Shown in pieces: positions 17,062 through 25,542 of a DNA stretch of 64,000 bases. Under the pieces are notes generated by a model, which saw only the letters and a list, made by a program, of their open reading frames with translations, ran no database searches and was not told the origin of the DNA. A program made the translations under genes and the position numbers. The stretch spans positions 92,501 through 156,500 of the forward strand of contig NZ_JALCZA010000003.1 in the NCBI RefSeq assembly GCF_022690765.1, given 5' to 3'. Source of the DNA: Anaeromyxobacter oryzisoli. Lineage in GTDB: Bacteria > Myxococcota > Myxococcia > Myxococcales > Anaeromyxobacteraceae. Every line of letters begins with the position of its first letter. Within the stretch, counting starts at the first letter, position 1.

Positions 17062-19166
17062 CGCGGCTCCCCGAGGGTGATGAGCGAGCCGACGCCGCGA
17101 TCGGTGAACAGCTCGGCGATGACGGTGTGCGGCTGGCGGCCGTCGAGGACGTGCACGCGGTCCACGCCGCCCTGGAGCGCGGCGAGGATGGCGTGCGCCT
17201 TCCACTTCATCCCGCCGGTGATCGCCCCCGCCTCGAGGCGGCGGGCGAGGTCGGGGGCGGTGAGCTGGCGGACCAGCGCGCCGTTCGGGGAGGACTCGAG
17301 CACGCCGGCGACGTCGGTGAGGTAGATGAGCTTCCGCGCGCCGAGCGCGACCGCGACCGCCGACGCGACCGCGTCCGCGTTGATGGAGAGCCCCGTGCCG
17401 TCGTCCGCGAGGCCGATCGGCGAGATCACCGGCACGTACCCACCGTCGAGCAGCATCTGGAGGAACTTGCGGTTCACCTCGACCACCTCGCCGACGTGGC
17501 CGAGATCGACGCCGTCGAGGGACGGGACCTTCCGCGCGCGGACGAGCTTCCCGTCCTTCCCGGAGAGGCCGACGGCGCCCGCGTTCCGCGCGTTGAGCAG
17601 CGCCACCAGCTCCTGGTTCACCTTGCCGGTGAGGACCATCTCGACGACGGGGAGGCTCTGCGCGTCGGTCACGCGCATGCCGTCCACGAACTCGGTGTGC
17701 TCGCCGAGCTTCTCGAGGGTCTTCGTGATCTCCGGGGCGCCGCCGTGGACCACCACCGGCTTGAGCCCCACCTTCTTGAGGAGGGTGACGTCCTCCGCGA
17801 AGGCCTCCTTGAGCCCCTCCTTCACCATCGCCGCGCCGCCGTACTTGATGACGGCGACCTGGCCGGAGAAGGCGGCGATGTACTTGAGCGCCTCGGCGAG
17901 CAGGGTCCGCTTGAACGCCGGGCTGTAGTTCGCCACCCGGTCGTCCTTGGCGACCTGGCCGTCGGGGCGCTGGACGATCATCGAGCTGTAGTCGGCGTTG
18001 ATCTTCACGTAGTCGTAGGAGAGGTCGCACCCCCACGACACCGCGCGCGCGTCTCCGTCGGCGAGCTCGACCAGGACGTCGATCCGGCCCTCCCGCATCC
18101 GGGCCCGGAGCGCCTCGCGATCGAGCTCGACCGGGGCGCCGTTCGCGAAGACGACGACGCCCTGGAGCGTCACCTGCGCGCGGAACGGGTCGATGGCGTA
18201 CCCCGCGGCGCCGGCGCGGGCGCCCACCGTGGCGAGGATCCGTCCCCAGTTCGGATCGGCGCCGAAGAGCGCGGCCTTCACCAGCGGCGACGACGCGACG
18301 GAGCGGGCGCAGTCGCGCGCCGCCTCGTCCGTGGGGGCGCCGGAGACCACCACCTCGACCAGCTTGGTGGCGCCCTCGCCGTCGGCGGCGATGGCGCGGG
18401 CCATCTCGCCGAGGAGGTCGCCGAGGGCGTTCTCGAGCCGGTCGAGGTCCGCCCCGGGGTCGTGGATCCGCGGATTCCCGGCGAGCCCGTTCGCGAGGGC
18501 GTAGACGGTGTCGTTCGTGGACATCTCGCCGTCCACGGTGACCATGTTGAGGGTCCGCTGCACCGCGCGCGAGAGCGCGCCCTGGAGCGCCGGCGGGGAG
18601 ACGGCCGCGTCGGTGACGATCACGCACAGCGTGGTCGCGAGCTGCGGGGCCAGCATGCCCGAGCCCTTGCAGATCGCCGACACGATCGCGGTCTTCCCGC
18701 CGAGGATCACCTCGCGCGCCGCCATCTTCGGGCGCGTGTCGGTGGTCATGATGGCCTCGGCGGCGAGGTCGGGGTGGTCGCCGAGCGCCTCGACGAGCGC
18801 GGGCAGGGCGGTGACGATCTTCATCGCCGGGAGGCGCGCCCCGATCACGCCGGTGGAGGCGGTCAGGACGGCCCGCTTCTGGATCCCGAGCGCGTCTGCG
18901 ACGGCGGCCCGGATCACCGTCACGTCGTCGAGGCCGGCCGGCCCGGTGAGCGCGTTGGCGTTGCCGGAGTTCGCCAGGACCGCCCGCATCCCCTCGGCGG
19001 GGACGCGCCCGCGCGCGTCGAGGACCGGCGCGGCCGTGGCCTTGTTGATCGTGAAGACGCCCGCCGCGGCGGCGGGGTGATCGGAGACGACGAGGGCGAG
19101 GTCGCGCCGGCTGGGCTTCAGGCCGCAGTGCACGCCGCCGAAGCGGAAGCCCTTCGGGATCTTCAC
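17058..19166 (-). CDS. argJB: Bifunctional ornithine acetyltransferase/acetylglutamate synthase (ArgJ) fused to acetylglutamate kinase (ArgB)
   Basis: 702 residues. Residues 1 to about 395 are ArgJ: ANSGNANALTG, TASTGVIGARLP, KGSGMLAPQLATTL (Ala-Thr autoprocessing point before the nucleophilic Thr), NTLMVTVDGE-like NMVTVDGEMSTNDT, and the terminal YVKINADYSS. About residues 405-702 are ArgB: VIKYGGAAM, VVVHGGAPEI, FVDGMRVTD, AVGLSGKDG, INADAVAS, LTDVAGVL and GGMKWKAHA. The two halves share one continuous frame with no stop or restart. If ArgJ self-cleaves, the beta subunit would carry ArgB. The fusion would join three steps of the acetylated arginine route in one polypeptide. It sits four bases after argC. 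Confidence 0.93.
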   Translation of the reverse strand: MKIPKGFRFGGVHCGLKPSRRDLALVVSDHPAAAAGVFTINKATAAPVLDARGRVPAEGMRAVLANSGNANALTGPAGLDDVTVIRAAVADALGIQKRAVLTASTGVIGARLPAMKIVTALPALVEALGDHPDLAAEAIMTTDTRPKMAAREVILGGKTAIVSAICKGSGMLAPQLATTLCVIVTDAAVSPPALQGALSRAVQRTLNMVTVDGEMSTNDTVYALANGLAGNPRIHDPGADLDRLENALGDLLGEMARAIAADGEGATKLVEVVVSGAPTDEAARDCARSVASSPLVKAALFGADPNWGRILATVGARAGAAGYAIDPFRAQVTLQGVVVFANGAPVELDREALRARMREGRIDVLVELADGDARAVSWGCDLSYDYVKINADYSSMIVQRPDGQVAKDDRVANYSPAFKRTLLAEALKYIAAFSGQVAVIKYGGAAMVKEGLKEAFAEDVTLLKKVGLKPVVVHGGAPEITKTLEKLGEHTEFVDGMRVTDAQSLPVVEMVLTGKVNQELVALLNARNAGAVGLSGKDGKLVRARKVPSLDGVDLGHVGEVVEVNRKFLQMLLDGGYVPVISPIGLADDGTGLSINADAVASAVAVALGARKLIYLTDVAGVLESSPNGALVRQLTAPDLARRLEAGAITGGMKWKAHAILAALQGGVDRVHVLDGRQPHTVIAELFTDRGVGSLITLGEPR

Positions 19167-19169
19167 TTG

Positions 19170-20204
19170 CTAGCCCCCCAGCAGGTCGAGGCCGGTCGCC
19201 TCCGGCCAGCCCATCGCGGCGTTCAGCGCCTGCACCGCCTGGCCGGCGGCGCCCTTCACGAGGTTGTCGATGGCCGAGACGGCGACCGCGACGCCGGCGC
19301 GGGCGTCCACCGCGACCCCCACGTGGCAGCGGTTCGTGCGCACCACGTCCTTCACCGACACCCGCTCCGCCGCCATCGGGCGCACGAACGCCTCGCGGCC
19401 GTACGCCGCCTGGAGCGCCGCCCCGAGGTCGGCCGCGCTCGCGCCGCCGGCGAGGCGGAGGGTCGCGGTCGCGAGGATGCCGCGCCGGATGGGGACGAGC
19501 ACCGGCGTGAAGGAGAGCGCGCCGCACGCCCCCGCGAACCGGGCCACGGTCTGCTCGATCTCGGGGACGTGCTGGTGCTTGCCGAGCCGGTAGGCGTGGA
19601 GATCCTCGCCGAGCTCGACGAAGCTGTAGTCCTCGGAGGCCTTGCGGCCGGCGCCGGACACGCCGCTCAGGCCGGTCACGGCGATGCCCTCGGGCGAGAC
19701 GAGCCCGCTGCGCACCAGCGGCGCGAGGGCCAGGGCGATGGCGGTGGCGTAGCAGCCGGGGTTCGAGACGAGCCGCGCGCCGGAGAGGCCGTCGCGAGCG
19801 AGCTCGGGCAGGCCGTAGCGCGCCTCGGCCAGGAGCTCCGGCGCCGGGTGCGCGAAGCCGTACCAGGCCGGGTACGCGGCGAGATCGGCGAGCCGGAACG
19901 CGCCGGAGAGATCGACCACGCGGACGCCGCGCGCGAGGAGCTTCGGCGCGAGCTCGGCGGAGACGGAGGCCGGCGTCGCGAGGAAGGCGATCTCCGCGTC
20001 GGCCCCCTCGCCGTCGGCGAGGGGTCGGTAGGAGAGGGCGGCGGGGGCGCCGTCGAGCGGGAGCCGCGCGCCGGCGGTCTCGCCGCTCCAGCGATCGGAG
20101 TACAGCGCGGCGAGGCGGACGCGCGGATGGCGGGCGAGGAGGCGCGTCAGCTCGAGCCCGGCGTAGCCGGAGGCGCCGACGATCGCGGCTGGATGGACAT
20201 GCAT
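19170..20204 (-). CDS. argC: N-acetyl-gamma-glutamyl-phosphate reductase
   Basis: NADPH-dependent reductase of arginine synthesis, 344 residues. It has the Rossmann motif IVGASGYAGLELTRLL, the active-site Cys in SNPGCYATA, GLSGVSGAGRK and HQHVPEIEQ. It is the first gene of the operon. The ATG at 20204 lies two bases from a perfect 20-base dyad that fits an ArgR operator. Confidence 0.96.
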   Translation of the reverse strand: MHVHPAAIVGASGYAGLELTRLLARHPRVRLAALYSDRWSGETAGARLPLDGAPAALSYRPLADGEGADAEIAFLATPASVSAELAPKLLARGVRVVDLSGAFRLADLAAYPAWYGFAHPAPELLAEARYGLPELARDGLSGARLVSNPGCYATAIALALAPLVRSGLVSPEGIAVTGLSGVSGAGRKASEDYSFVELGEDLHAYRLGKHQHVPEIEQTVARFAGACGALSFTPVLVPIRRGILATATLRLAGGASAADLGAALQAAYGREAFVRPMAAERVSVKDVVRTNRCHVGVAVDARAGVAVAVSAIDNLVKGAAGQAVQALNAAMGWPEATGLDLLGG

Positions 20205-20206
20205 GG

Positions 20207-20226
20207 GTCTGCATAAATATGCAGAC
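20207..20226. promoter_or_regulatory. ARG box (ArgR operator) before argC
   Basis: GTCTGCATAAATATGCAGAC is a perfect dyad with nine-base arms around AA. Its core TGCATAAATATGCA matches the layout of ArgR operators (TGAAT-N4-ATTCA type). It is markedly AT-rich for this genome, lies immediately upstream of argC, and the operon it heads encodes argR. Confidence 0.85.
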
Positions 20227-20326
20227 GGCCCGAGATGTCAACGGGATGGGAGCCAGACCCGGGAAGAAGGTCTCGGACGCCGGGCTTCGGGCCTCGGGGC
20301 GCGAGAGCGGCGCGAAGCCCGAAGCT

Positions 20327-20366
20327 GAAAAAGAGGACGGGCCGGCGGTTCGACCCGCCGGCCCGT
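20327..20366 (-). terminator. Intrinsic terminator after tRNA-Leu
   Basis: The 12-base arms ACGGGCCGGCGG and CCGCCGGCCCGT (20337-20366) close on a six-base loop. On the minus strand they are followed by CCTCTTTTTC, giving a T-run. The element lies just after the 3' end of tRNA-Leu. Confidence 0.9.
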
Positions 20367-20372
20367 CGCGTG

Positions 20373-20456
20373 TGCCCAGGAGAGGATTCGAACCTCCACG
20401 GTTTTGAGGCCGCCAGACCCTGAATCTGGTGCGTCTACCAGTTCCGCCACCTGGGC
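20373..20456 (-). tRNA. tRNA-Leu (anticodon CAG)
   Basis: 84 bases. Acceptor stem GCCCAGG pairs with CCTGGGC, with discriminator A. D arm GTGGCGGAACTGGTAGACGC, anticodon stem CCAGA/TCTGG around loop TTCAGGG (anticodon CAG), a long class II variable arm, and T loop GTTCGAATC. CCA is not encoded. It has its own promoter and terminator. Confidence 0.97.
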
Positions 20457-20469
20457 GATGGGGGCCTCC

Positions 20470-20498
20470 TCATTAGCCAAGGCCATTCAGGGTGTCAA
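20470..20498 (-). promoter_or_regulatory. Sigma-70-type promoter of tRNA-Leu
   Basis: On the minus strand TTGACA (20498-20493) is followed after 17 bases by TAATGA (20475-20470). The start would fall a few bases before the mature tRNA 5' end at 20456. The -35 match is perfect. Confidence 0.85.
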
Positions 20499-20549
20499 CA
20501 TCGCTCGCCCGTCTCCGGTAGAATCCCCCGCCCGGAGGCTGCCCGATCG

Positions 20550-21389
20550 ATGCTCGCCACACTGTCTGCGCTTCATCTCCTGCTCCTCACCCAGGCCGCG
20601 CCCGTCGTGCCGTTCCCGCCCGTCGGGCCGGACGGCGGGGACGAGGCCGCTCAGCCGGCCCCGCCGCAGCAGGAGAACCCGCCGCTCCCCCGGAAGGAGA
20701 GCGCTCCGCGCCCGACCGCCGCCCTGCCCGCCGCGCCCGAGACCCCCGCCGAGCCCGCCGAGCCCGCTCCAGCGCGGCCGGCGGAGCAGCTCCCGGCGCC
20801 GCGCACGATCCCGACGCCGCCCACCCAGCTCTCGCTCCTCTCCGCCGAGCCCCTCGGCGGCGGCTCGGCGATGCTCGCGCAGGCCGGGTGGTCGCAGCTC
20901 TCGTTCCTCTACGCACAGGGGATCACGCCGCAGGATGACCTCGGAGGCTTTGTCGATCTCGACTGGTCTACGACCGAGCTCCACCTCGGCGTCTTCTACA
21001 GGCACCCGTTCAGGGCCGTGGGCCCGTTCGCGATGGCCGGCCGCTTCGAGCTCGCCTGGTACAAGGACTTCGGCGGGACCTGGTTCCACGACTCGAACCA
21101 TGAGGATCGCGGGCTCGAGGCGAACCCGGGGGTCTCGCTCTCGCAGCGGACCCGGAGCGGCATCGTGTCGATCATCGGGGAGGTGCCGCTCACCCTCACC
21201 CTGCGGGCCGACAGGGGGATCCTCTTCAGGCCGCGGGTCTCGCTCGCGTACGAGGCTCCGCTCTACGACGGGTACACGCTCGGCGCGCGCGTCGGGATCG
21301 GCTACCGCGGCGGCGCGGGCGACGCGCCGATCTCCGGCAGCCGGGCGGAGCTCACGTTCCTCGTGGTGGGCGGGTACCGGGTGTTCTGA
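20550..21389 (+). CDS. Predicted outer-membrane beta-barrel protein with Pro-rich linker
   Basis: 279 residues. A signal peptide (LATLSALHLLLLTQAAPVV) precedes a Pro/Ala/Glu-rich stretch to about residue 95 and a C-terminal part of about 180 residues. That part alternates short amphipathic strands (TELHLGVFYRHPF, AGRFELAWYKDF, VPLTLTLRADRG, LTFLVVGGYRVF) and ends in aromatic Phe, as outer-membrane barrels often do. No ligand or family is recognised. It is divergent from tRNA-Leu and ends before a tandem pair of palindromic repeats. TAGAAT at 20518 could be a -10 element. Confidence 0.65.
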   Translation: MLATLSALHLLLLTQAAPVVPFPPVGPDGGDEAAQPAPPQQENPPLPRKESAPRPTAALPAAPETPAEPAEPAPARPAEQLPAPRTIPTPPTQLSLLSAEPLGGGSAMLAQAGWSQLSFLYAQGITPQDDLGGFVDLDWSTTELHLGVFYRHPFRAVGPFAMAGRFELAWYKDFGGTWFHDSNHEDRGLEANPGVSLSQRTRSGIVSIIGEVPLTLTLRADRGILFRPRVSLAYEAPLYDGYTLGARVGIGYRGGAGDAPISGSRAELTFLVVGGYRVF

Positions 21390-21397
21390 AGGAAGCA

Positions 21398-21726
21398 CCG
21401 GGGCACGCCCCGTGAGCCGTGCCCGTCACCGTCACCGGCTTCTCCGTGACCCGTGAACCGGGTCGCGTGGCCCGTGGCCCCGTCCCCGTGGCCCGACCGC
21501 CGTCGGATCACGGGCCAGGGGACACGGGAGGCGGACACGGTCGAGCCGGTCCTCCGTGAGCCGTGCCCGTCACCGTCACCGGCCTCTCCGTGACCCGTGA
21601 ACCGGGTCGCGTGGCCCGTGGCCCCGTCCCCGTCGTCCGACCGCGCCGTCGGTTTACGGGCCAGGGGACACGGGAGGCGGGAGGCGGGGACGGGAAACGG
21701 TCACGGGCACGGTGACGGATCACGGG
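21398..21726. repeat. CCGTG/CACGG palindromic repeat, tandem copies D1 and D2 (convergent junction)
   Basis: Two units in tandem with cores at 21417-21464 and 21561-21608, about 144 bases apart and nearly identical. Each is followed by its CACGG-rich half. The array begins with CCGGGGCACGCCCCGTGAG, also seen inverted at copy C. It fills the gap between the convergent barrel-protein and dsbD genes. Confidence 0.88.
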
Positions 21727-21742
21727 CCCTGGGGCCCGCCCC

Positions 21743-23167
21743 TCACCACCGCATCGCGCACGCCACCGGCACGGCGCCGGGGCGCCGATCCTCCGGCGCC
21801 GCGTCCGGGAGCGACTCGAGCTTGTCGCAGGCGCCGTCCACGCCCTCGAGGCGGGAGAGCATCTCCTTCGCGGACACCACGCCCATCACCCGGTCGGGCA
21901 CCTCGCGGCCGTGGCCGTCGAGGAAGACCACCGTCGGCATGCCGACCACGCCGTACCGCTCGGCGAGTGCCGTGAACGCGTCGTCGCCCGCCGTCCCGTC
22001 GATCTTCACCGCCACGAAGTGCTGGGCCGCGGACTGCACCGCCGGCTGGGACCAGGCGATCTGGTCGAGCTCCTTGCAGGCCACGCACCAGTCCGCCCAG
22101 AAGTCGAGGATGACCGGGCGCCCCTCGCTCCGGGCCTTCGCGATCGCCTGATCGTAGGAGCGGAGCCAGGCGAACGTCGCGCTCGCACGCTGCCGCTCCT
22201 CGCGCGCGCCGGCGGCCCCCGCGCCGTAGACGATCCCGCCGACGAGCAGCGCCACGCCGAGCGCCTTCACCGCCCGGGCGAGGGCCGGGCCGTGGAAGCT
22301 CCCGTGCAGCGCCCCGAGGAGGACGCCCGCCGCCGCGGCGGCCGCCGCGGCGTAGGCGGCTCCGTGCGCCGCCGAGAACAGCGCCCTCGACTGCGGGAGC
22401 GCGCCCTTCAGGAAGACGAGGGCGGCGGCGAGGAGCGCCACCCCGAAGACGGACTTCACCGTCTCCATCCACGGACCGCTCTTCGGCAGGGCGACGGAGA
22501 AGGCGCCGATCAGGAAGAACAGGAGCCCCATCCCGAGGGCGTACGTGAACATCACGCCGACGCCGAAGGCGACGGAGCCCTTCGCGGCGATGAAGGTGAG
22601 CGCCGCCGCGAGCACCGGGCCGGTGCAGGGCGCGGCGATGATCCCGGCGACGAGCCCCATGCCGAGCGCGCCGGCGCGGCCGGCGCCGCCGACGCGGTTC
22701 AGCGCGAGCTGGAGCGAGGACGGCAGCCGCAGCTCGAACGCGCCGAACATCGACAGCGCGAGCGCCCCGAGCACGAGCGCCACCCCCGCCATCGCCCAGC
22801 CGTTCTGCATCACGCTGCCGAACGCCCTCCCGGTGACCGCCGCGCCGACGCCGAGGGCGGAGTACGTGACGGCGATCCCGAGGACGTACAGCGCCGAGAG
22901 GGTCACCGCCTCCGCGCGCGACCCCGCCTTCCGGGCGCCGAACAGCGACACCGTGATCGGGATGAGCGGGTACACGCACGGGGTGAGGCTGGTCGCGACG
23001 CCCCCGGCGAACGCGACGGCGAACGCCAGGAGCGAGCCGCGCCCGAGCAGGCCGCCGAGGCCGAGATCGGTGCCGGCCCCGGTCGGGGCCAGGCCGATCC
23101 GATCCGGGAGCCAGGCGACGGCCACGAAGGCCAGGGCGGCGAGGAGCAGGCGGTGGGAGGTGCGCAT
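21743..23167 (-). CDS. dsbD: Thiol:disulfide interchange protein DsbD, lacking the N-terminal periplasmic domain
   Basis: 474 residues. A cleavable or anchor helix is followed at about 45-330 by the CcdA-like membrane domain, with Cys in SLTPCVYPLIPITVSL and IAAPCTGPVLAAAL, the pair that shuttles electrons across the membrane. A C-terminal thioredoxin-like domain has FWADWCVACKEL. The usual N-terminal DsbD-alpha domain is absent, so electrons must pass to separate periplasmic partners. The tail adds two further cysteines (GACDK, VACAM). It is divergent from the isc operon. Confidence 0.9.
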   Translation of the reverse strand: MRTSHRLLLAALAFVAVAWLPDRIGLAPTGAGTDLGLGGLLGRGSLLAFAVAFAGGVATSLTPCVYPLIPITVSLFGARKAGSRAEAVTLSALYVLGIAVTYSALGVGAAVTGRAFGSVMQNGWAMAGVALVLGALALSMFGAFELRLPSSLQLALNRVGGAGRAGALGMGLVAGIIAAPCTGPVLAAALTFIAAKGSVAFGVGVMFTYALGMGLLFFLIGAFSVALPKSGPWMETVKSVFGVALLAAALVFLKGALPQSRALFSAAHGAAYAAAAAAAAGVLLGALHGSFHGPALARAVKALGVALLVGGIVYGAGAAGAREERQRASATFAWLRSYDQAIAKARSEGRPVILDFWADWCVACKELDQIAWSQPAVQSAAQHFVAVKIDGTAGDDAFTALAERYGVVGMPTVVFLDGHGREVPDRVMGVVSAKEMLSRLEGVDGACDKLESLPDAAPEDRRPGAVPVACAMRW

Positions 23168-23233
23168 TTCTTGGGCTCGCTATGCTCGAAAAATGTCCTG
23201 TGGCAGCCAGGAGTTCGCCCGGGTGAGCGACGC

Positions 23234-23261
23234 TTGACCGGGTGAGCGTTTTCCTTATACT
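23234..23261 (+). promoter_or_regulatory. Sigma-70-type promoter of the isc operon
   Basis: TTGACC (23234-23239), 16-base spacer, TATACT (23256-23261), giving a leader of about 70 bases before the iscS ATG at 23339. No iscR gene is present upstream, and no IscR-type operator could be recognised with confidence. Confidence 0.75.
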
Positions 23262-23338
23262 CGACCCTCACCGTCCACGTTCGAGCGCTCGGAGGGCGTT
23301 TTCCCCTCCTCGCTTCTCTCTGAGAGGTAACGGGCGAG

Positions 23339-24553
23339 ATGAAGATTCCCATCTACATGGACTATCACGCCACCACGCCCGTCGACCCCCGCGTGCTCGA
23401 CGCGATGTTGCCGTACTTCACCACCGACTTCGGAAACGCCGCCTCGAAGAGCCACGTCTTCGGCTGGAAGGCGGAGGAGGCGGTCGAGGCGGCCCGGGAA
23501 GAGGTCGCCCGGCTGGTCGGCGCGTCGGCCAAGGAGATCGTCTGGACGAGCGGCGCGACCGAGTCCGACAACCTCGCCGTCAAGGGAGCCGCCCACTTCT
23601 ACCAGTCGAAGGGCAAGCACCTCGTCACCTCCAAGACCGAGCACAAGGCGGTGCTCGACTCGATGCACGCCCTGGAGCGCGAGGGGTTCGAGGTCACGTT
23701 CCTCGACGTGGAGCGGGACGGGCGGGTGGATCCCGGCCGCCTGAAGGCGGCCCTCCGCCCGGACACGATCCTCGTGTCCGTGATGCACGCGAACAACGAG
23801 ACCGGCGTCGTCAACCCCATCGCGGAGATCGGCGCCGTCACCCGCGCCGCCGGGGTGGTCCTCCACTGCGACGCGGTCCAGTCGATCGGCAAGATCCCGT
23901 TCGACGTGGACGCGATGAACGTGGATCTCGCCTCGATCTCGGCCCACAAGATGTACGGGCCGAAGGGCGTCGGCGCGCTGTACGTCCGGCGCAAGCCGCG
24001 CGTCCGCCTCGTCGCCGAGATGGACGGCGGCGGCCACGAGCGCGGCTTCCGCTCGGGCACCCTGAACGTGCCGAGCATCGTCGGCTTCGGTAAGGCGGCC
24101 GCCCTCGCCCGCGTGGAGCGCGAGGCGGAGGGGGCCCGGGTGCTCGCCCTCCGGGAGAAGCTCAGGAAGGGGATCGAGCGGTCGCTCGATCTCGTGACCG
24201 TGAACGGCAGCCTGGAGCACCGCCTGCCGGGAAACCTCAACGTGAGCTTCGCCTATGTCGAGGGCGAGGCGCTGATGATGGCGGTGAAGGACGTGGCGGT
24301 CTCCTCGGGGTCGGCGTGCACGAGCGCGTCCCTCGAGCCGTCGTACGTCCTCCGCGCGATGGGCGTGAGCGACGATATGGCGCACTCGTCGATCCGCTTC
24401 GGGCTCGGGCGCTTCACCACCGAGGAGGAGGTGGGGTACGTTGTGCGCCTCTTCGCCGAGAAGGTGACGAAGCTGCGGGAGATGTCCCCGCTCTACGAGA
24501 TGGTGAAGGACGGCATCGACCCCAACCAGATCGCGTGGGCGAACCCCCACTAG
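23339..24553 (+). CDS. iscS: Cysteine desulfurase
   Basis: PLP enzyme that takes sulfur from cysteine for Fe-S assembly. 404 residues. The N-terminus [20 protein letters not shown] is typical, the PLP Lys is in [12 protein letters not shown], and the persulfide Cys is in [14 protein letters not shown], the long-loop form of IscS. It opens a seven-gene operon on the plus strand and is followed by iscU after 57 bases. Confidence 0.96.
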   Translation: MKIPIYMDYHATTPVDPRVLDAMLPYFTTDFGNAASKSHVFGWKAEEAVEAAREEVARLVGASAKEIVWTSGATESDNLAVKGAAHFYQSKGKHLVTSKTEHKAVLDSMHALEREGFEVTFLDVERDGRVDPGRLKAALRPDTILVSVMHANNETGVVNPIAEIGAVTRAAGVVLHCDAVQSIGKIPFDVDAMNVDLASISAHKMYGPKGVGALYVRRKPRVRLVAEMDGGGHERGFRSGTLNVPSIVGFGKAAALARVEREAEGARVLALREKLRKGIERSLDLVTVNGSLEHRLPGNLNVSFAYVEGEALMMAVKDVAVSSGSACTSASLEPSYVLRAMGVSDDMAHSSIRFGLGRFTTEEEVGYVVRLFAEKVTKLREMSPLYEMVKDGIDPNQIAWANPH

Positions 24554-24610
24554 GAACCGGATCCGCGCGCGCCGGGTCCAACGCGGGCGGGGGACAGGGA
24601 AGGAACCGAG

Positions 24611-25075
24611 ATGGCGTACTCCGAGAAGCTCCTCGATCACTACGAGCACCCGCGGAACGTGGGCTCCCTCGACAAGAGCGATCCGGACGTGGGTACCGGC
24701 CTCGTGGGGGCGCCCGCCTGCGGCGACGTGATGAAGCTGCAGATCCGGGTGAACGACCAGGGCGTCATCGAGGACGCCAAGTTCAAGACCTTCGGCTGCG
24801 GCTCCGCCATCGCGTCCTCCTCGCTCGTGACCGAGTGGGTGAAGGGAAAGACGGTGGACGAGGCGCTCACCATCAAGAACACCGACGTGGCGACCGAGCT
24901 GAACCTGCCGCCGGTGAAGATCCACTGCTCGGTCCTCGCCGAGGACGCGATCAAGGCCGCGGTGTTCGACTGGCAGAAGAAGCACGGCCAGTCGGATCCT
25001 GCCGTGAAGCCGAACACGGTCCAGGGCGACCGGGCGGCGCTCGTGGCGGCCGGCGTCCTCAAGTCGGGGATCTAG
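24611..25075 (+). CDS. iscU: Fe-S cluster scaffold protein IscU
   Basis: 154 residues. The three cluster cysteines are in GAPACGDVM, FGCGSAIASSS and KIHCSVLAED, and LPPVK, the HscA-binding motif, is present. The C-terminus extends about 25 residues past the usual IscU end (HGQSDPAVKPNT to VLKSGI). AAGGAACCGAG precedes the ATG as a ribosome site. Confidence 0.95.
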   Translation: MAYSEKLLDHYEHPRNVGSLDKSDPDVGTGLVGAPACGDVMKLQIRVNDQGVIEDAKFKTFGCGSAIASSSLVTEWVKGKTVDEALTIKNTDVATELNLPPVKIHCSVLAEDAIKAAVFDWQKKHGQSDPAVKPNTVQGDRAALVAAGVLKSGI

Positions 25076-25085
25076 CGGAGCGGCC

Positions 25086-25421
25086 ATGGCCGGTGCGGCG
25101 ATCGAGATCAGCGAGAAGGCGGCGGCCCGGATCCGGAAGCTCTCGGAGGAGCGGCAGTCGCCCGGCGGCGGGCTCAGGCTCGGCGTGAAGGGCGGCGGCT
25201 GCTCCGGGCTCTCCTACTTCGTGGACTGGGCGGACCGGCCCGCCAAGCTCGACCAGGTGATCGAGCGAGACGGCGCGCGGGTCTTCGTGGACCCGAAGAG
25301 CGCGCTGTTCCTCGCCGGGACCGTGATCGACTGGCAGCAGACGCTCATGCAGACCGGGTTCGTGTTCAGGAACCCCAACGTGAAGAGCGCGTGCGGGTGC
25401 GGGGAGTCCTTCACGATCTGA
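25086..25421 (+). CDS. iscA: A-type Fe-S carrier IscA
   Basis: 111 residues with the three A-type cysteines: GGGCSGLSY and CGCGESF near the C-terminus. It delivers or inserts clusters. It begins 10 bases after iscU with GGAGCGG ahead of the ATG. ErpA-type function cannot be excluded, but position favours IscA. Confidence 0.93.
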   Translation: MAGAAIEISEKAAARIRKLSEERQSPGGGLRLGVKGGGCSGLSYFVDWADRPAKLDQVIERDGARVFVDPKSALFLAGTVIDWQQTLMQTGFVFRNPNVKSACGCGESFTI

Positions 25422-25542
25422 ACGAGGGGAGGGCACGCTCCTCGCATGGCTCGCGGGGGGTGACCCGCGGCCCTCGCCGCTCGGACCCGGCGCGTCCGCC
25501 CGGCTCTTCGCGCAGGGGCGGTGACCAGGACGGAGGAAGTCG

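Noticed and set aside
16594..20241. A 1215-codon minus-strand frame covering the arginine operon
   Set aside because: It contains argR in frame only at its end. Across argC and argJB it is an out-of-frame shadow rich in Arg and Pro; separate starts with coupled overlaps explain the operon.
20219..20423. Small open frames over the tRNA-Leu terminator and tRNA
   Set aside because: They overlap a well-supported tRNA, its terminator and the ARG box.
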